NCBI GenBank assembly: GCA_016928495.1
Contig: JAFGKQ010000070.1
Location: forward strand, 1 to 6,666
DNA: 6,666 nucleotides
Origin: Candidatus Fermentibacterales bacterium
GTDB lineage: Bacteria; Fermentibacterota; Fermentibacteria; Fermentibacterales; JAFGKQ01
Direction of reading: 5' to 3'
Positions within the stretch are counted from its first letter, which is position 1; each line of letters starts with the position of its first letter. The translations under genes were made by a program, and so were the position numbers. Below, one piece after another: positions 1 through 5,601 of the stretch. Below the pieces are notes generated by a model, which saw only the letters and a program-made list of their open reading frames with translations, was not told the DNA's origin and did not search any database.

Positions 1-1
1 C

Positions 2-1138
2 GGGACCATCCTCAAGGAGGAGCTCGAGAACCACTGGAAGCGGGCTCACAGAGCCAGCGGCTACCAGCTCGTGTCGACCCCTCACATAGCGCCGGCCGGT
101 CTCTGGAAGACCTCCGGGCACTACGACTACTACAGGGACAACATGTACTTCATCCCCGTGGGCCAGGAGGAGTTCGTCCTCAAGCCCATGAACTGCCCCG
201 GGCACATAGTCATCTACGGGGACCGCAAGAGGTCGTACAGGGAGCTGCCTCTACGGCTCGCGGAGCTCGGCACCGTCTACAGGTACGAGAAGAGCGGCGT
301 GCTCCACGGGCTGATGCGGGTCCGAGGGTTCACAGTAGACGACGGGCATATCTTCTGCACACCTGATCAGATAATCAGTGAAATCCAGAACGTCGTTCGC
401 TTCGCCCTCTACTTCCTGAAGGTATTCGGCTTCGGCTACGAGATAGAGCTGTCCCTGCACGACAGGCAGGACCCGGACCACTACGCGGGAGACATGGATC
501 AGTGGGAGACGGTCGAGAGGTCACTCGCCGACGCTCTGGAGCGGATGGGCGAGTCCTACAGGAGGGCCGAGGGAGAGGCCGTGTTCTATGGTCCCAAGAT
601 AGACATCAAGCTACGCGATGCGCTGGGCCGGACCTGGCAGGGGCCGACGGTGCAGTTCGACTTCAACATACCCGAGCGATTCGATCTCACCTACGTCGGC
701 GAGGACGGGAACGACCACAGGGTGCTGCTGGTGCACAGAGCCCTCTTCGGATCCGTAGAGAGGTTCGTGGGCAACCTGATCGAGCACTTCGCAGGCGATT
801 TCCCGGGCTGGCTGACTCCCCTGCAGGTGGTTATTCTTCCGATTGCGCGCGATCATCAGGCCTACTCGGAGAGCGTCCTGAAGAGCGTCCGCAAGGCCGG
901 GTTCCGCGCAAGTGGCGATTTCAGGAGCGAGACCGTAGGGTTCCGCGTGCGGGAGGCCGAGGAGCGCAAGGTCCCGTTCATGCTGGTGATCGGAGACAGG
1001 GAGGTCGCTGGCGAGCGCGTGGCAGTCCGGAGACACGGGGCGGGCGACATCGGCTCGATGCCCCTGCGGGAAGCGCTGGCCATGATCGAGGACGCATGCA
1101 GGCGTCCGGACATACCGGATGGAGGTTTCGGCTCATAA
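2..1138 (+). CDS. thrS: Threonyl-tRNA synthetase, 3' part (5' end outside window)
   Basis: The enzyme charges tRNA-Thr with threonine in the cytoplasm (class II synthetase). The frame is open from base 2, so the start lies upstream; 378 residues are visible. A full ThrRS is about 640 residues, so the N-terminal TGS and editing domains are missing only because of the window edge. The visible part is the catalytic core followed by the anticodon-binding domain. The three zinc ligands that select threonine are present: Cys in LKPMNCPGH (codon 194), His in DDGHIF (codon 347) and His in LLVHRALFGS (codon 734). The motif 2 Arg (VYRYEKSG) is present, and FGSVERF resembles motif 3. The C-terminal domain starts near LQVVILPI (about 825) and contains VPFMLVIGDREV. 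Two oddities: FTVDDGH where most bacteria have FTQDDAH, and WQGPTVQ where many have WQCxTxQ. The TAA stop overlaps the probable infC start. Identity is very sure. Confidence 0.97.
   Translation, partial: GTILKEELENHWKRAHRASGYQLVSTPHIAPAGLWKTSGHYDYYRDNMYFIPVGQEEFVLKPMNCPGHIVIYGDRKRSYRELPLRLAELGTVYRYEKSGVLHGLMRVRGFTVDDGHIFCTPDQIISEIQNVVRFALYFLKVFGFGYEIELSLHDRQDPDHYAGDMDQWETVERSLADALERMGESYRRAEGEAVFYGPKIDIKLRDALGRTWQGPTVQFDFNIPERFDLTYVGEDGNDHRVLLVHRALFGSVERFVGNLIEHFAGDFPGWLTPLQVVILPIARDHQAYSESVLKSVRKAGFRASGDFRSETVGFRVREAEERKVPFMLVIGDREVAGERVAVRRHGAGDIGSMPLREALAMIEDACRRPDIPDGGFGS
1121..1137 (+). promoter_or_regulatory. Shine-Dalgarno and ATA start of infC
   Basis: GGAGG at 1121-1125 is followed by a 9-base spacer and ATA at 1135-1137, in frame with IF3. 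ATA shares two bases with the thrS stop TAA (1136-1138), giving ATAA. No ATG, GTG or TTG lies in frame between codon 1096 and the conserved IF3 core. In E. coli, infC starts at AUU and IF3 represses its own mRNA by rejecting non-standard start codons. That the same control applies here is inference. Confidence 0.75.
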
Positions 1139-1656
1139 GGAACAAGATCAGGGTCAACGGCGACATCAGGAGCCCGCGCGTGAGACTCATAGACGACGAA
1201 GGCTCGCATGTGGGCGTTGTTGAGATCGGAGAGGCCATGAACATGGCCTCGGAAGCCGGGCTCGATCTTGTCGAGATCTCCGGCAACGTCGATCCTCCGG
1301 TATGCCGGATAATGGACTACGGGAAGTACCGGTATCAGCAGAACAGAAAGGCGAGGGAGGCGAGGAAGAAGCAGCACTCGGGCGGGCTGAAAGAGATCAA
1401 GTTCAGGCCGACTACGGAGCACCATGACTACGATTTCAAGATGAAGCACGCCCGCGAGTTCCTCTCGGACAGGTACAAGGTCAAGGCCACCGTGGTCTTC
1501 AGGGGGCGCCAACTGGTCTACAAGGATCAGGGCAAGGACCTCCTTGACAGACTGGCGGGAGATTTGAGCGATCTTGCAGTGGTGGAGAAGCCACCTGTGC
1601 TCGAGGGACGGCTGATGTCCATGATCCTGTCGCCGGTAAGGGAGAAGAAAGGCTAG
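1135..1656 (+). CDS. infC: Translation initiation factor IF-3
   Basis: IF3 binds the 30S subunit, keeps it apart from 50S and checks the start codon and initiator tRNA. From ATA at 1135 the protein is 173 residues, a normal IF3 length. The N-terminal domain carries [13 protein letters not shown], the signature LDLVEIS and [17 protein letters not shown] basic linker ([10 protein letters not shown]) follows, then the C-terminal domain with [30 protein letters not shown] and a terminal LSPVREKKG. The start was chosen because GGAGG stands 9 bases upstream and the result, [12 protein letters not shown], aligns with known IF3 N-termini. The next ATG upstream (1096) has a purine run only 3 bases away and would add 13 residues unlike IF3. 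The gene is translationally linked to thrS by the ATAA overlap, and rpmI starts 8 bases after its stop. Family call is very sure; the ATA start is likely but unproven. Confidence 0.96.
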   Translation: MRNKIRVNGDIRSPRVRLIDDEGSHVGVVEIGEAMNMASEAGLDLVEISGNVDPPVCRIMDYGKYRYQQNRKAREARKKQHSGGLKEIKFRPTTEHHDYDFKMKHAREFLSDRYKVKATVVFRGRQLVYKDQGKDLLDRLAGDLSDLAVVEKPPVLEGRLMSMILSPVREKKG

Positions 1657-1664
1657 GATCCACC

Positions 1665-1856
1665 ATGCCGAAGATGAAGACTCACAAGGGGGCCGCCCGC
1701 AGGTTCAAGAGGACCGCCACGGGCAAGATCCGCTGCAGGCACTCCCATGCGAGCCACATAAAGACCAGCAAGAGCGCGAAGAGGAAGAGGAACCTGAGAA
1801 AGCCCGGCCTGCTGTCGTCACAGGACGCCAGGCGGGTCAGGAAGCTGCTTCCGTAG
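1665..1856 (+). CDS. rpmI: 50S ribosomal protein L35
   Basis: L35 is a small basic protein of the large ribosomal subunit. The 63-residue product begins [17 protein letters not shown], the classic L35 start, and continues with [24 protein letters not shown] and a C-terminal [10 protein letters not shown]. Length matches the family (about 64-66). The ATG is preceded by AGGA at 1655-1658, which overlaps the infC TAG stop and leaves a 6-base spacer, so it is placed for re-initiation after infC. rplT follows 22 bases after the stop. In E. coli, L20 represses rpmI-rplT by binding the mRNA upstream of rpmI; no such binding fold can be confirmed by eye here. Confidence 0.97.
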   Translation: MPKMKTHKGAARRFKRTATGKIRCRHSHASHIKTSKSAKRKRNLRKPGLLSSQDARRVRKLLP

Positions 1857-1878
1857 CCGGAAACCCTGGAGGCAATCG

Positions 1879-2232
1879 ATGAGCCGGGTCACCAACGCAG
1901 TCAGCAGGCGCCGGAAGCACAGGAAGACGCTCAGGGCCGCACGGGGTTACTTCGGCGGGCGCGGAAGGCTCTACACCGTTGCCTCCGATGCCGGCAAGAA
2001 GGCACTCGAGTACGCCTATCGCGACCGGAGAACGAAGAAGCGCAACTTCCGCGCTCTCTGGATCACCCGGATAAACGCCGCGGTCAGGCAGCATGGCCTG
2101 ACGTACCGGGATTTCGTATATGGTCTGAAGAAAGCCGGGGTGCAGCTAGACAGGAAGATGCTGGCAGACCTGGCGGTCAACGAGCCGGACGCGTTTGCCC
2201 GGCTCGTGGAGGTGGTCAGAGCCGCCTCCTGA
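1879..2232 (+). CDS. rplT: 50S ribosomal protein L20
   Basis: L20 binds 23S rRNA early in large-subunit assembly, and in several bacteria it represses its own operon. The 117-residue product is full length. It has the basic N-terminal arm ([18 protein letters not shown]), the hallmark [13 protein letters not shown], the segment [18 protein letters not shown], then [20 protein letters not shown] and the C-terminal [22 protein letters not shown] at 1868-1872 sits 6 bases before the ATG and fixes the start. It ends the infC-rpmI-rplT cluster. In many bacteria pheS-pheT come next, but here a small coiled-coil gene follows after 21 bases. Confidence 0.98.
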   Translation: MSRVTNAVSRRRKHRKTLRAARGYFGGRGRLYTVASDAGKKALEYAYRDRRTKKRNFRALWITRINAAVRQHGLTYRDFVYGLKKAGVQLDRKMLADLAVNEPDAFARLVEVVRAAS

Positions 2233-2253
2233 TCGAAAGAACCGGCGCACCGT

Positions 2254-2538
2254 ATGACTAAAGGCAGCGCAGAGCTGGAGAGGCTTACCGAGGCGGTGGA
2301 CAGGCTTCTGGTTCGCCTCAGGGCACTGAAGACCGAGAGGCGGCAGCTGATCGGGCGGGTCAGGGAACTCGAGGAGAGGCTCACGGTAGAGAAGTCGGGA
2401 GCAGCCTCCGTCGAGGACCCCGAGGCCGTCAACGTCCTCAGGATGCACAGTGCCAGGCTGCTGCGCGAGCGGAGCGAGGTCAGGCGGAGGCTTGCCGGGG
2501 TGCTGGAGAAACTCGAGAACCTGCAGCAGGGCGGTTAG
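2254..2538 (+). CDS. Small coiled-coil protein, unknown function (ZapB-like by size and position only)
   Basis: I do not recognise a family with certainty. The 94-residue product is almost all charged helix: residues about 6-47 (LERLTEAVDRLLVRLRALK and on) and 58-92 (HSARLLRERSEVRRRLAGVL and on) show leucine heptad spacing. A short non-helical link rich in Ala, Ser, Glu and Pro (about 48-57) lies between them, so a helical hairpin or dimer is likely. There is no signal peptide or membrane segment. The stop is one base before the zapA GTG, so the two are probably translated together. Small coiled-coil genes next to zapA are often called ZapB-like; ZapB in E. coli is an FtsZ-ring protein that works through ZapA. 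That role here rests on context only. The Shine-Dalgarno before ATG 2254 is weak, and no better start was seen. Unlike the ribosomal genes, the sequence carries no family signature. Confidence 0.8.
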   Translation: MTKGSAELERLTEAVDRLLVRLRALKTERRQLIGRVRELEERLTVEKSGAASVEDPEAVNVLRMHSARLLRERSEVRRRLAGVLEKLENLQQGG

Positions 2539-2539
2539 A

Positions 2540-2953
2540 GTGAGCAGGGAGACCCCTTCCCCGGTCAGGGTCAACATATATGGCAGGGAGTACGCCATCA
2601 GGGGAGAGGGTGACGGCAACTACATCGCCGACATCGCTCACTACGTAGATATGAAGATGCGTGAGATGACCGACAACATGGCAGTAGCCTCCACGGCCAA
2701 GGTTGCCATCCTTGCTGCCTTGAACATAACGGATGAGCTCTACCAGAAAGAGCAGCAGCTCCGGGAGCTGGACGAGGGCCACAGGGGCTCCCTGTCCAGA
2801 CTCGCCGACCTCATCGAGGCCGAGCTGGAGGAAACCGACGAGGAGTCCGGGCGGGAAGAGGCTTCCCCCGGACTTCCGGAGTCTTCCCGCTCCGGCTCCT
2901 CATCCCGACTCGAGAAGACCAGCAGCCCGGAAAGCTCCCGCAAGTCGGACTGA
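2540..2953 (+). CDS. zapA: Cell division protein ZapA with long low-complexity tail
   Basis: ZapA binds FtsZ filaments and bundles them in the division ring. The 137-residue product starts at GTG 2540, one base after the TAG of the previous gene, with AGGG at 2528-2531 eight bases upstream. Residues about 9-70 match the ZapA core: VRVNIYGREYAIRG (beta strands), NYIADIAHYVDMKM, then KVAILAALNITDEL, the family hallmark. Residues about 65-100 are a coiled coil (YQKEQQLRELDE, LADLIEAELEE), as used for ZapA dimers and tetramers. Residues about 101-137 are Ser/Glu/Arg/Pro-rich and probably disordered. ZapA is usually about 90-110 residues, so this tail is extra. The DNA for the tail contains two strong inverted repeats (2844-2874 and 2876-2895). 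An in-frame ATG at 2450 lies inside the previous gene and gives no ZapA-like sequence, so it was not used. Confidence 0.9.
   Translation: MSRETPSPVRVNIYGREYAIRGEGDGNYIADIAHYVDMKMREMTDNMAVASTAKVAILAALNITDELYQKEQQLRELDEGHRGSLSRLADLIEAELEETDEESGREEASPGLPESSRSGSSSRLEKTSSPESSRKSD
2844..2874 (+). repeat. 13-bp stem-loop inside the zapA tail
   Basis: AGTCCGGG (2844-2851) pairs with CCCGGACT (2867-2874). After a two-base bulge (2852-2853), GGAAG (2854-2858) pairs with CTTCC (2862-2866), leaving a 3-base AGG loop. That gives 13 pairs, mostly G-C. It lies within codons for the low-complexity ZapA tail. It could slow ribosomes, affect mRNA decay, or be a by-product of repetitive Ser/Glu/Pro codons; no T-tract follows, so it is not a standard terminator. 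Confidence 0.7.
2876..2895 (+). repeat. 6-bp stem-loop inside the zapA tail
   Basis: CCGGAG (2876-2881) pairs with CTCCGG (2890-2895) around an 8-base loop. It begins one base after the 13-bp stem-loop, so the two stack side by side. On its own a 6-bp stem is not rare in GC-rich DNA; it is listed because of this neighbour. Confidence 0.5.
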
Positions 2954-2954
2954 G

Positions 2955-2984
2955 CCCTCACTCCTGACGAAGCAGGTGTGAGGG
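2955..2984 (+). terminator. Stem-loop just after zapA; possible U-less terminator
   Basis: CCCTCAC (2955-2961) pairs with GTGAGGG (2978-2984). After a T-T mismatch, CCTG (2963-2966) pairs with CAGG (2973-2976) around the 6-base loop ACGAAG, giving 11 pairs. It starts two bases after the zapA stop, a fitting place to end the thrS-zapA transcript or protect its 3' end. The bases after it (GTGTTCC) are not a T-tract, so intrinsic termination is doubtful. It may instead be the first arm of a longer structured RNA. Confidence 0.45.
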
Positions 2985-3004
2985 GTGTTCCCACGGTCGC
3001 GGCA

Positions 3005-3035
3005 GGCCCGGGAAGGAGCGCAGCCTTTGCGGGCC
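3005..3035 (+). repeat. Stem-loop in the zapA-rny gap
   Basis: GGCCCG (3005-3010) pairs with CGGGCC (3030-3035). After a G-G mismatch, GAAGG (3012-3016) pairs with CCTTT (3024-3028), using one G-T pair, around a 7-base loop. No T-tract follows. It is the strongest single fold in the second half of the gap and lies about 70 bases before the rny start. Confidence 0.55.
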
Positions 3036-3102
3036 GAGGGTCGTCCCTGTCGCAGCACCGTTGATGATAGATTCTCTCTGCGCCCTGAACGGGAGTTGCG
3101 CC

Positions 3103-4650
3103 ATGCCCTGGATAGCATACGTGCTAATGGTGGCGGCCGCTGTTGCGGGGTTCCTGCTCCAGCGGCTGCTCGTCAAGAAGGAGATCGCCGGCGCCGAGAA
3201 CAAGGCTGAGCGTATCGTCGCCGAGGCGACAAGAGAAGCGGAGACCCTGAAGAAGGAAGCGGTTCTCGAGGGCAGAGACAGGATATCCAAGGAAAGGGCC
3301 TCGCTGCTGGAGGAGCAGCAGCAGCGCAGGCAGGACCTCGATGCCAGGGAGCGCGAGCTGCTACGGAAGACCGAGAGGCTCGAGAGGCTGGAGGAGAAGC
3401 TCGACAGGAAGGAATCCGGGCTGGAGTCGCAGGAGAGGAGTCTCTCCGACAGGGAGCAGTCTCTCAGCGCCAAGCAGCAGAGGGTCAACAGGCTGACGGA
3501 GGAGCAGAACAGACTGCTCGAGCAGATAGCCGGCCTCTCCCGCGACGAGGCCAGGAGCCTGCTTCTTTCGAACCTCCAGGAGGAGGCCCAGCTCGAGGCC
3601 GGGCGGCTTTCCAGGCGCATCCTCGAGGATGCCGAGAGGCACGCCGAGGACCAGGCCAACCGCATTCTCGCGACCGCCATCCAGCGATGCTCGGCCAGTT
3701 TCGTCGTCGAGAACTGCGTATCGGTCGTGAACCTCCCCGGCGAGGAGATGAAGGGCAGGATCATCGGACGCGAGGGACGCAACATACGCGCCTTCGAGAA
3801 GGCGTCGGGCGTGGACGTCGTCATAGACGACACCCCGGAGGCCATAGTGCTCTCCTGTTTCGACCCGGTCCGAAGGGAGATCGCGAGGTTGTCCATGGAG
3901 AAGCTGATCTCCGACGGCAGGATCCACCCGGGCCGGATCGAGTCGGTGATAGAGAAGACGTCCGCCGAGATGGAGAGGAAGATGAAGAAGCTCGGCGAGG
4001 ATCTCTGCATGGAGAGCAACGTCTCGGGGCTGAACGCCAGCCTGGTGAGCCTGCTGGGCAGGCTGCGCTACAGGTCGAGCTACGGCCAGAACATGTATCA
4101 GCACTCGCTGGAGGTCGCTCACATCTGTGGTCTTCTCGCCTCCGAGCTCAAGCTGGACTCCTCCGTAGCCAGAAGGGTCGGCCTGCTGCACGACATAGGC
4201 AAGACTGCCGATCACGAGGCAGAGGGCTCCCACGCGATAGTGGGGATGGAGCTGGCGCGGAGGTACGATGAGAGCCCGCTGGTTTGCAACGCGATAGGGG
4301 CTCACCACGAGGAGATGGAGCCGGAGACCCTCTACGCCGTCATCGTCCAGGCGGCGGACGCGGTCAGCAGCGCCAGACCCGGCGCTCGCCGCGAGACTCT
4401 GGAGAACTACGTGCGCAGGCTTCACAAGCTCGAGAGCATTGCCGACTCCTTCGACGGAGTGGGGAAATCCTACGCCATCCAGGCCGGACGTGAGCTGAGG
4501 ATAGCCGTCAAGCCGGAGATCATAGACGATTCCGGAGCGGCCGACCTTGCCAGGGTGGTAGCGAAGAGGATCGAGTCGGAGGTAGACTACCCCGGGCAGA
4601 TCAAGGTCACGGTGATAAGGGAGGTCAGGGCTGCAGAGACCGCCCACTGA
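3103..4650 (+). CDS. rny: Ribonuclease Y
   Basis: RNase Y is a membrane-anchored endoribonuclease that starts mRNA decay in bacteria that use it in place of, or beside, RNase E. The 515-residue length is typical. Residues about 3-19 form one membrane helix (IAYVLMVAAAVAGFLLQ), and about 25-195 a long charged coiled coil. About 200-270 is the KH RNA-binding domain, with GRIIGREGRN starting at residue 218 and VVIDDTPEAI after it. About 330-425 is the HD metal-dependent nuclease domain: His334 in YQHSLEVAH, His363-Asp364 in LLHDIGK, His401-His402 in GAHHE and Asp419 in AADAVSSARPGARRETLE. The C-terminal YAIQAGRELRI and VDYPGQIKVTVIRE are family hallmarks. ATG 3103 was chosen because GGGAG (3091-3095) is 7 bases upstream and the membrane helix follows at once; TTG 3061 and ATG 3064 lack a ribosome site. 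The GGGAG partly lies in a small fold (CCC 3083-3085 with GGG 3091-3093), which might damp initiation. Confidence 0.97.
   Translation: MPWIAYVLMVAAAVAGFLLQRLLVKKEIAGAENKAERIVAEATREAETLKKEAVLEGRDRISKERASLLEEQQQRRQDLDARERELLRKTERLERLEEKLDRKESGLESQERSLSDREQSLSAKQQRVNRLTEEQNRLLEQIAGLSRDEARSLLLSNLQEEAQLEAGRLSRRILEDAERHAEDQANRILATAIQRCSASFVVENCVSVVNLPGEEMKGRIIGREGRNIRAFEKASGVDVVIDDTPEAIVLSCFDPVRREIARLSMEKLISDGRIHPGRIESVIEKTSAEMERKMKKLGEDLCMESNVSGLNASLVSLLGRLRYRSSYGQNMYQHSLEVAHICGLLASELKLDSSVARRVGLLHDIGKTADHEAEGSHAIVGMELARRYDESPLVCNAIGAHHEEMEPETLYAVIVQAADAVSSARPGARRETLENYVRRLHKLESIADSFDGVGKSYAIQAGRELRIAVKPEIIDDSGAADLARVVAKRIESEVDYPGQIKVTVIREVRAAETAH
4619..4633 (+). promoter_or_regulatory. Possible Shine-Dalgarno and CTG start for the prenyl synthase, inside the end of rny
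   Basis: GGGAGG at 4619-4624 is followed by a 6-base spacer and CTG at 4631, in the same frame as the prenyl synthase and with no stop between. It lies within the last codons of rny (stop 4648-4650), so it would couple the two genes. CTG starts are rare, so this is a hypothesis. It is raised because the downstream GTG at 4727 has a poor ribosome site and yields a short N-terminus. Confidence 0.3.
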
Positions 4651-4726
4651 GCAGAGGACCGATCGGACCGGGGATCCCGGGGGATTCATCGGGCTCGTCG
4701 AGGAGCTGGGCTCCTGTGCGGGATGG

Positions 4727-5563
4727 GTGGACCGTGGTCTGTCCGTCCTGTTCGATGATCGAGCATCCTCCTGGTCCGTTCTCGGCACGGATGCCCGTCA
4801 CACGGTGGACGCCGGAGGGAAGAGGATACGCCCCTTCCTGGTGCGGACCGCATGCCAGGCCCTGGGACAGAGCGCCTCGACCTGCCTGCCGGCAGCCTGT
4901 TCCGTGGAGCTCGTCCACGCCTACTCTCTGATACACGACGACCTCCCCTGCATGGATGACGACGACACGAGAAGAGGGGTCCCGACCCTGCACGTCCTGC
5001 GGGGGGCGCCTCGAGCGACTCTCGCTGCAGACTGGCTGCTGGTGACGGCCTTCGAGGTCCTCCTGTCCTCGACCTTCTCCCCGGGGACCGTGTCCAGGAT
5101 GATCTCGAGGCTTGCCAGGGCTGCCGGCCCCTGCTTCCTCGTCGCGGGACAGCACAGGGACCTGGCACCGCCTTCATGCCCCGATACCGACTGGGTGGAG
5201 AAGGTGCAGCGCGGGAAGACCTCGGCCATGATCAGGGTCTCTCTCGAGCTCGGGGCGCTCGCCGGAGGAGCGGAGGCGGACCTGCTCGACCGCCTGGGCC
5301 CGATCGGTGACGATCTGGGGGTGCTTTTCCAGATCACGGATGATATGCTGGACGTGACCAGCTCCAGCGAGGAGCTGGGGAAGCGGACCGGGAAGGACTC
5401 GTCCCACGGCAAGGCCACTCACGTCGCGCTGCTGGGCGTAGACGAGACGGCCAGGCTCGCCCGCGGGATCGCGGATCGCATCTGCGATGCCTGCGCTGCC
5501 CTGGACGGCGACTGGGGCCTGCTGTCACAGCTCGCGCTCTACCTTCCCGGACGCAGGCGCTAG
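4727..5563 (+). CDS. ispA: Short-chain (2E,6E)-type polyprenyl diphosphate synthase, probable farnesyl diphosphate synthase
   Basis: It condenses DMAPP/GPP with IPP to make a short prenyl diphosphate, the precursor of quinone side chains and undecaprenyl carrier. From GTG 4727 it has 278 residues. Seen in order: GGKRIRPFLV (30-39), the first Asp-rich motif in SLIHDDLPCMDDDD (67-80), TRRGVPTLHV, GKTSAMIR (163-170), the second Asp-rich motif QITDDMLD (202-209), and KDSSHGKATHVALLG (223-237). The residues before the first motif (HAYSLIHDD) equal those of E. coli IspA, which favours a farnesyl product (inference). Two sites deviate: AGQHRDL where relatives have GGQxxDL, and LAADWLL for LAGDALL. 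The start is uncertain. The frame is open upstream to 4619, and the residues before GTG (FIGLVEELGSCAGWVDRGL) look like the usual first helix, but no ATG, GTG or TTG is there. CTG 4631 would give 310 residues. The gap to rny is 76 bases from GTG, or a 20-base overlap from CTG. dxs follows 38 bases on. Confidence 0.9.
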   Translation: MDRGLSVLFDDRASSWSVLGTDARHTVDAGGKRIRPFLVRTACQALGQSASTCLPAACSVELVHAYSLIHDDLPCMDDDDTRRGVPTLHVLRGAPRATLAADWLLVTAFEVLLSSTFSPGTVSRMISRLARAAGPCFLVAGQHRDLAPPSCPDTDWVEKVQRGKTSAMIRVSLELGALAGGAEADLLDRLGPIGDDLGVLFQITDDMLDVTSSSEELGKRTGKDSSHGKATHVALLGVDETARLARGIADRICDACAALDGDWGLLSQLALYLPGRRR

Positions 5564-5601
5564 GGCGAAGACCTGAAGACCCTGGGAAGGGGCTCTCCGG
5601 G

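Larger units (their letters stand above)
2954..3102 (+). ncRNA. Structured 149-base gap between zapA and rny; candidate 6S-type or other structured RNA
   Basis: This is the only long gap in the window, and no credible small ORF lies in it. It holds two strong stem-loops (2955-2984 and 3005-3035). A possible outer stem pairs GGTG (2984-2987) with CACC (3056-3059), and GCGGCAGG (2999-3006) can pair with CCTGTCGC (3046-3053), competing with the second hairpin. In many proteobacteria, 6S RNA is encoded directly after zapA, so position favours 6S. The strong local hairpins do not look like one long 6S rod, however. The stretch from 3003 to 3025 also resembles the SRP RNA tip (CAGGCCCGGGAAGG, then GCAGCC) but with extra bases at invariant sites, so I do not call SRP RNA. 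Plain terminator plus rny leader is the other option. No clear promoter was seen; 3061-3080 is the least GC-rich part. Confidence 0.3.

Noticed and set aside
1096-1098. ATG as the infC start
   Set aside because: The purine run before it is only 3 bases away, and the 13 added residues do not resemble IF3. ATA 1135 has GGAGG at a 9-base spacing.
502-1134. Long in-frame extension of infC upstream of 1135
   Set aside because: It overlaps thrS in another frame, encodes Arg/Gly-rich nonsense, and would more than double IF3 length.
2955-2984. Confident intrinsic terminator
   Set aside because: The stem is strong but there is no T-tract after it, so it is listed only as a possible U-less terminator.
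2984-3059. tRNA in the zapA-rny gap (paired GGTG and CACC ends, about 76 bases)
   Set aside because: The length fits, but no T-loop (TTCGA-type), D-loop or 7-base anticodon loop in the right places can be drawn.
3061-3066. TTG 3061 or ATG 3064 as the rny start
   Set aside because: No ribosome site precedes them, and they add 13-14 residues before the usual membrane helix. ATG 3103 has GGGAG 7 bases upstream.
3481-3510. Repetitive gag/cag/agg runs in rny as a DNA repeat element
   Set aside because: They follow from coiled-coil codon composition; no exact repeat unit with constant spacing is present.
2958-4019. 353-codon Ser-rich open frame on the minus strand
   Set aside because: It mirrors the Glu/Arg/Leu coiled-coil codons of rny; the serine richness is the complement of repeated gag/gcc/agg codons, with no family signature.
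3361-4788. 475-codon open frame on the minus strand across rny
   Set aside because: It is antisense to the well-supported RNase Y gene, reads as Leu/Asp/Arg-rich sequence with no motif, and is expected from GC-rich codon bias.
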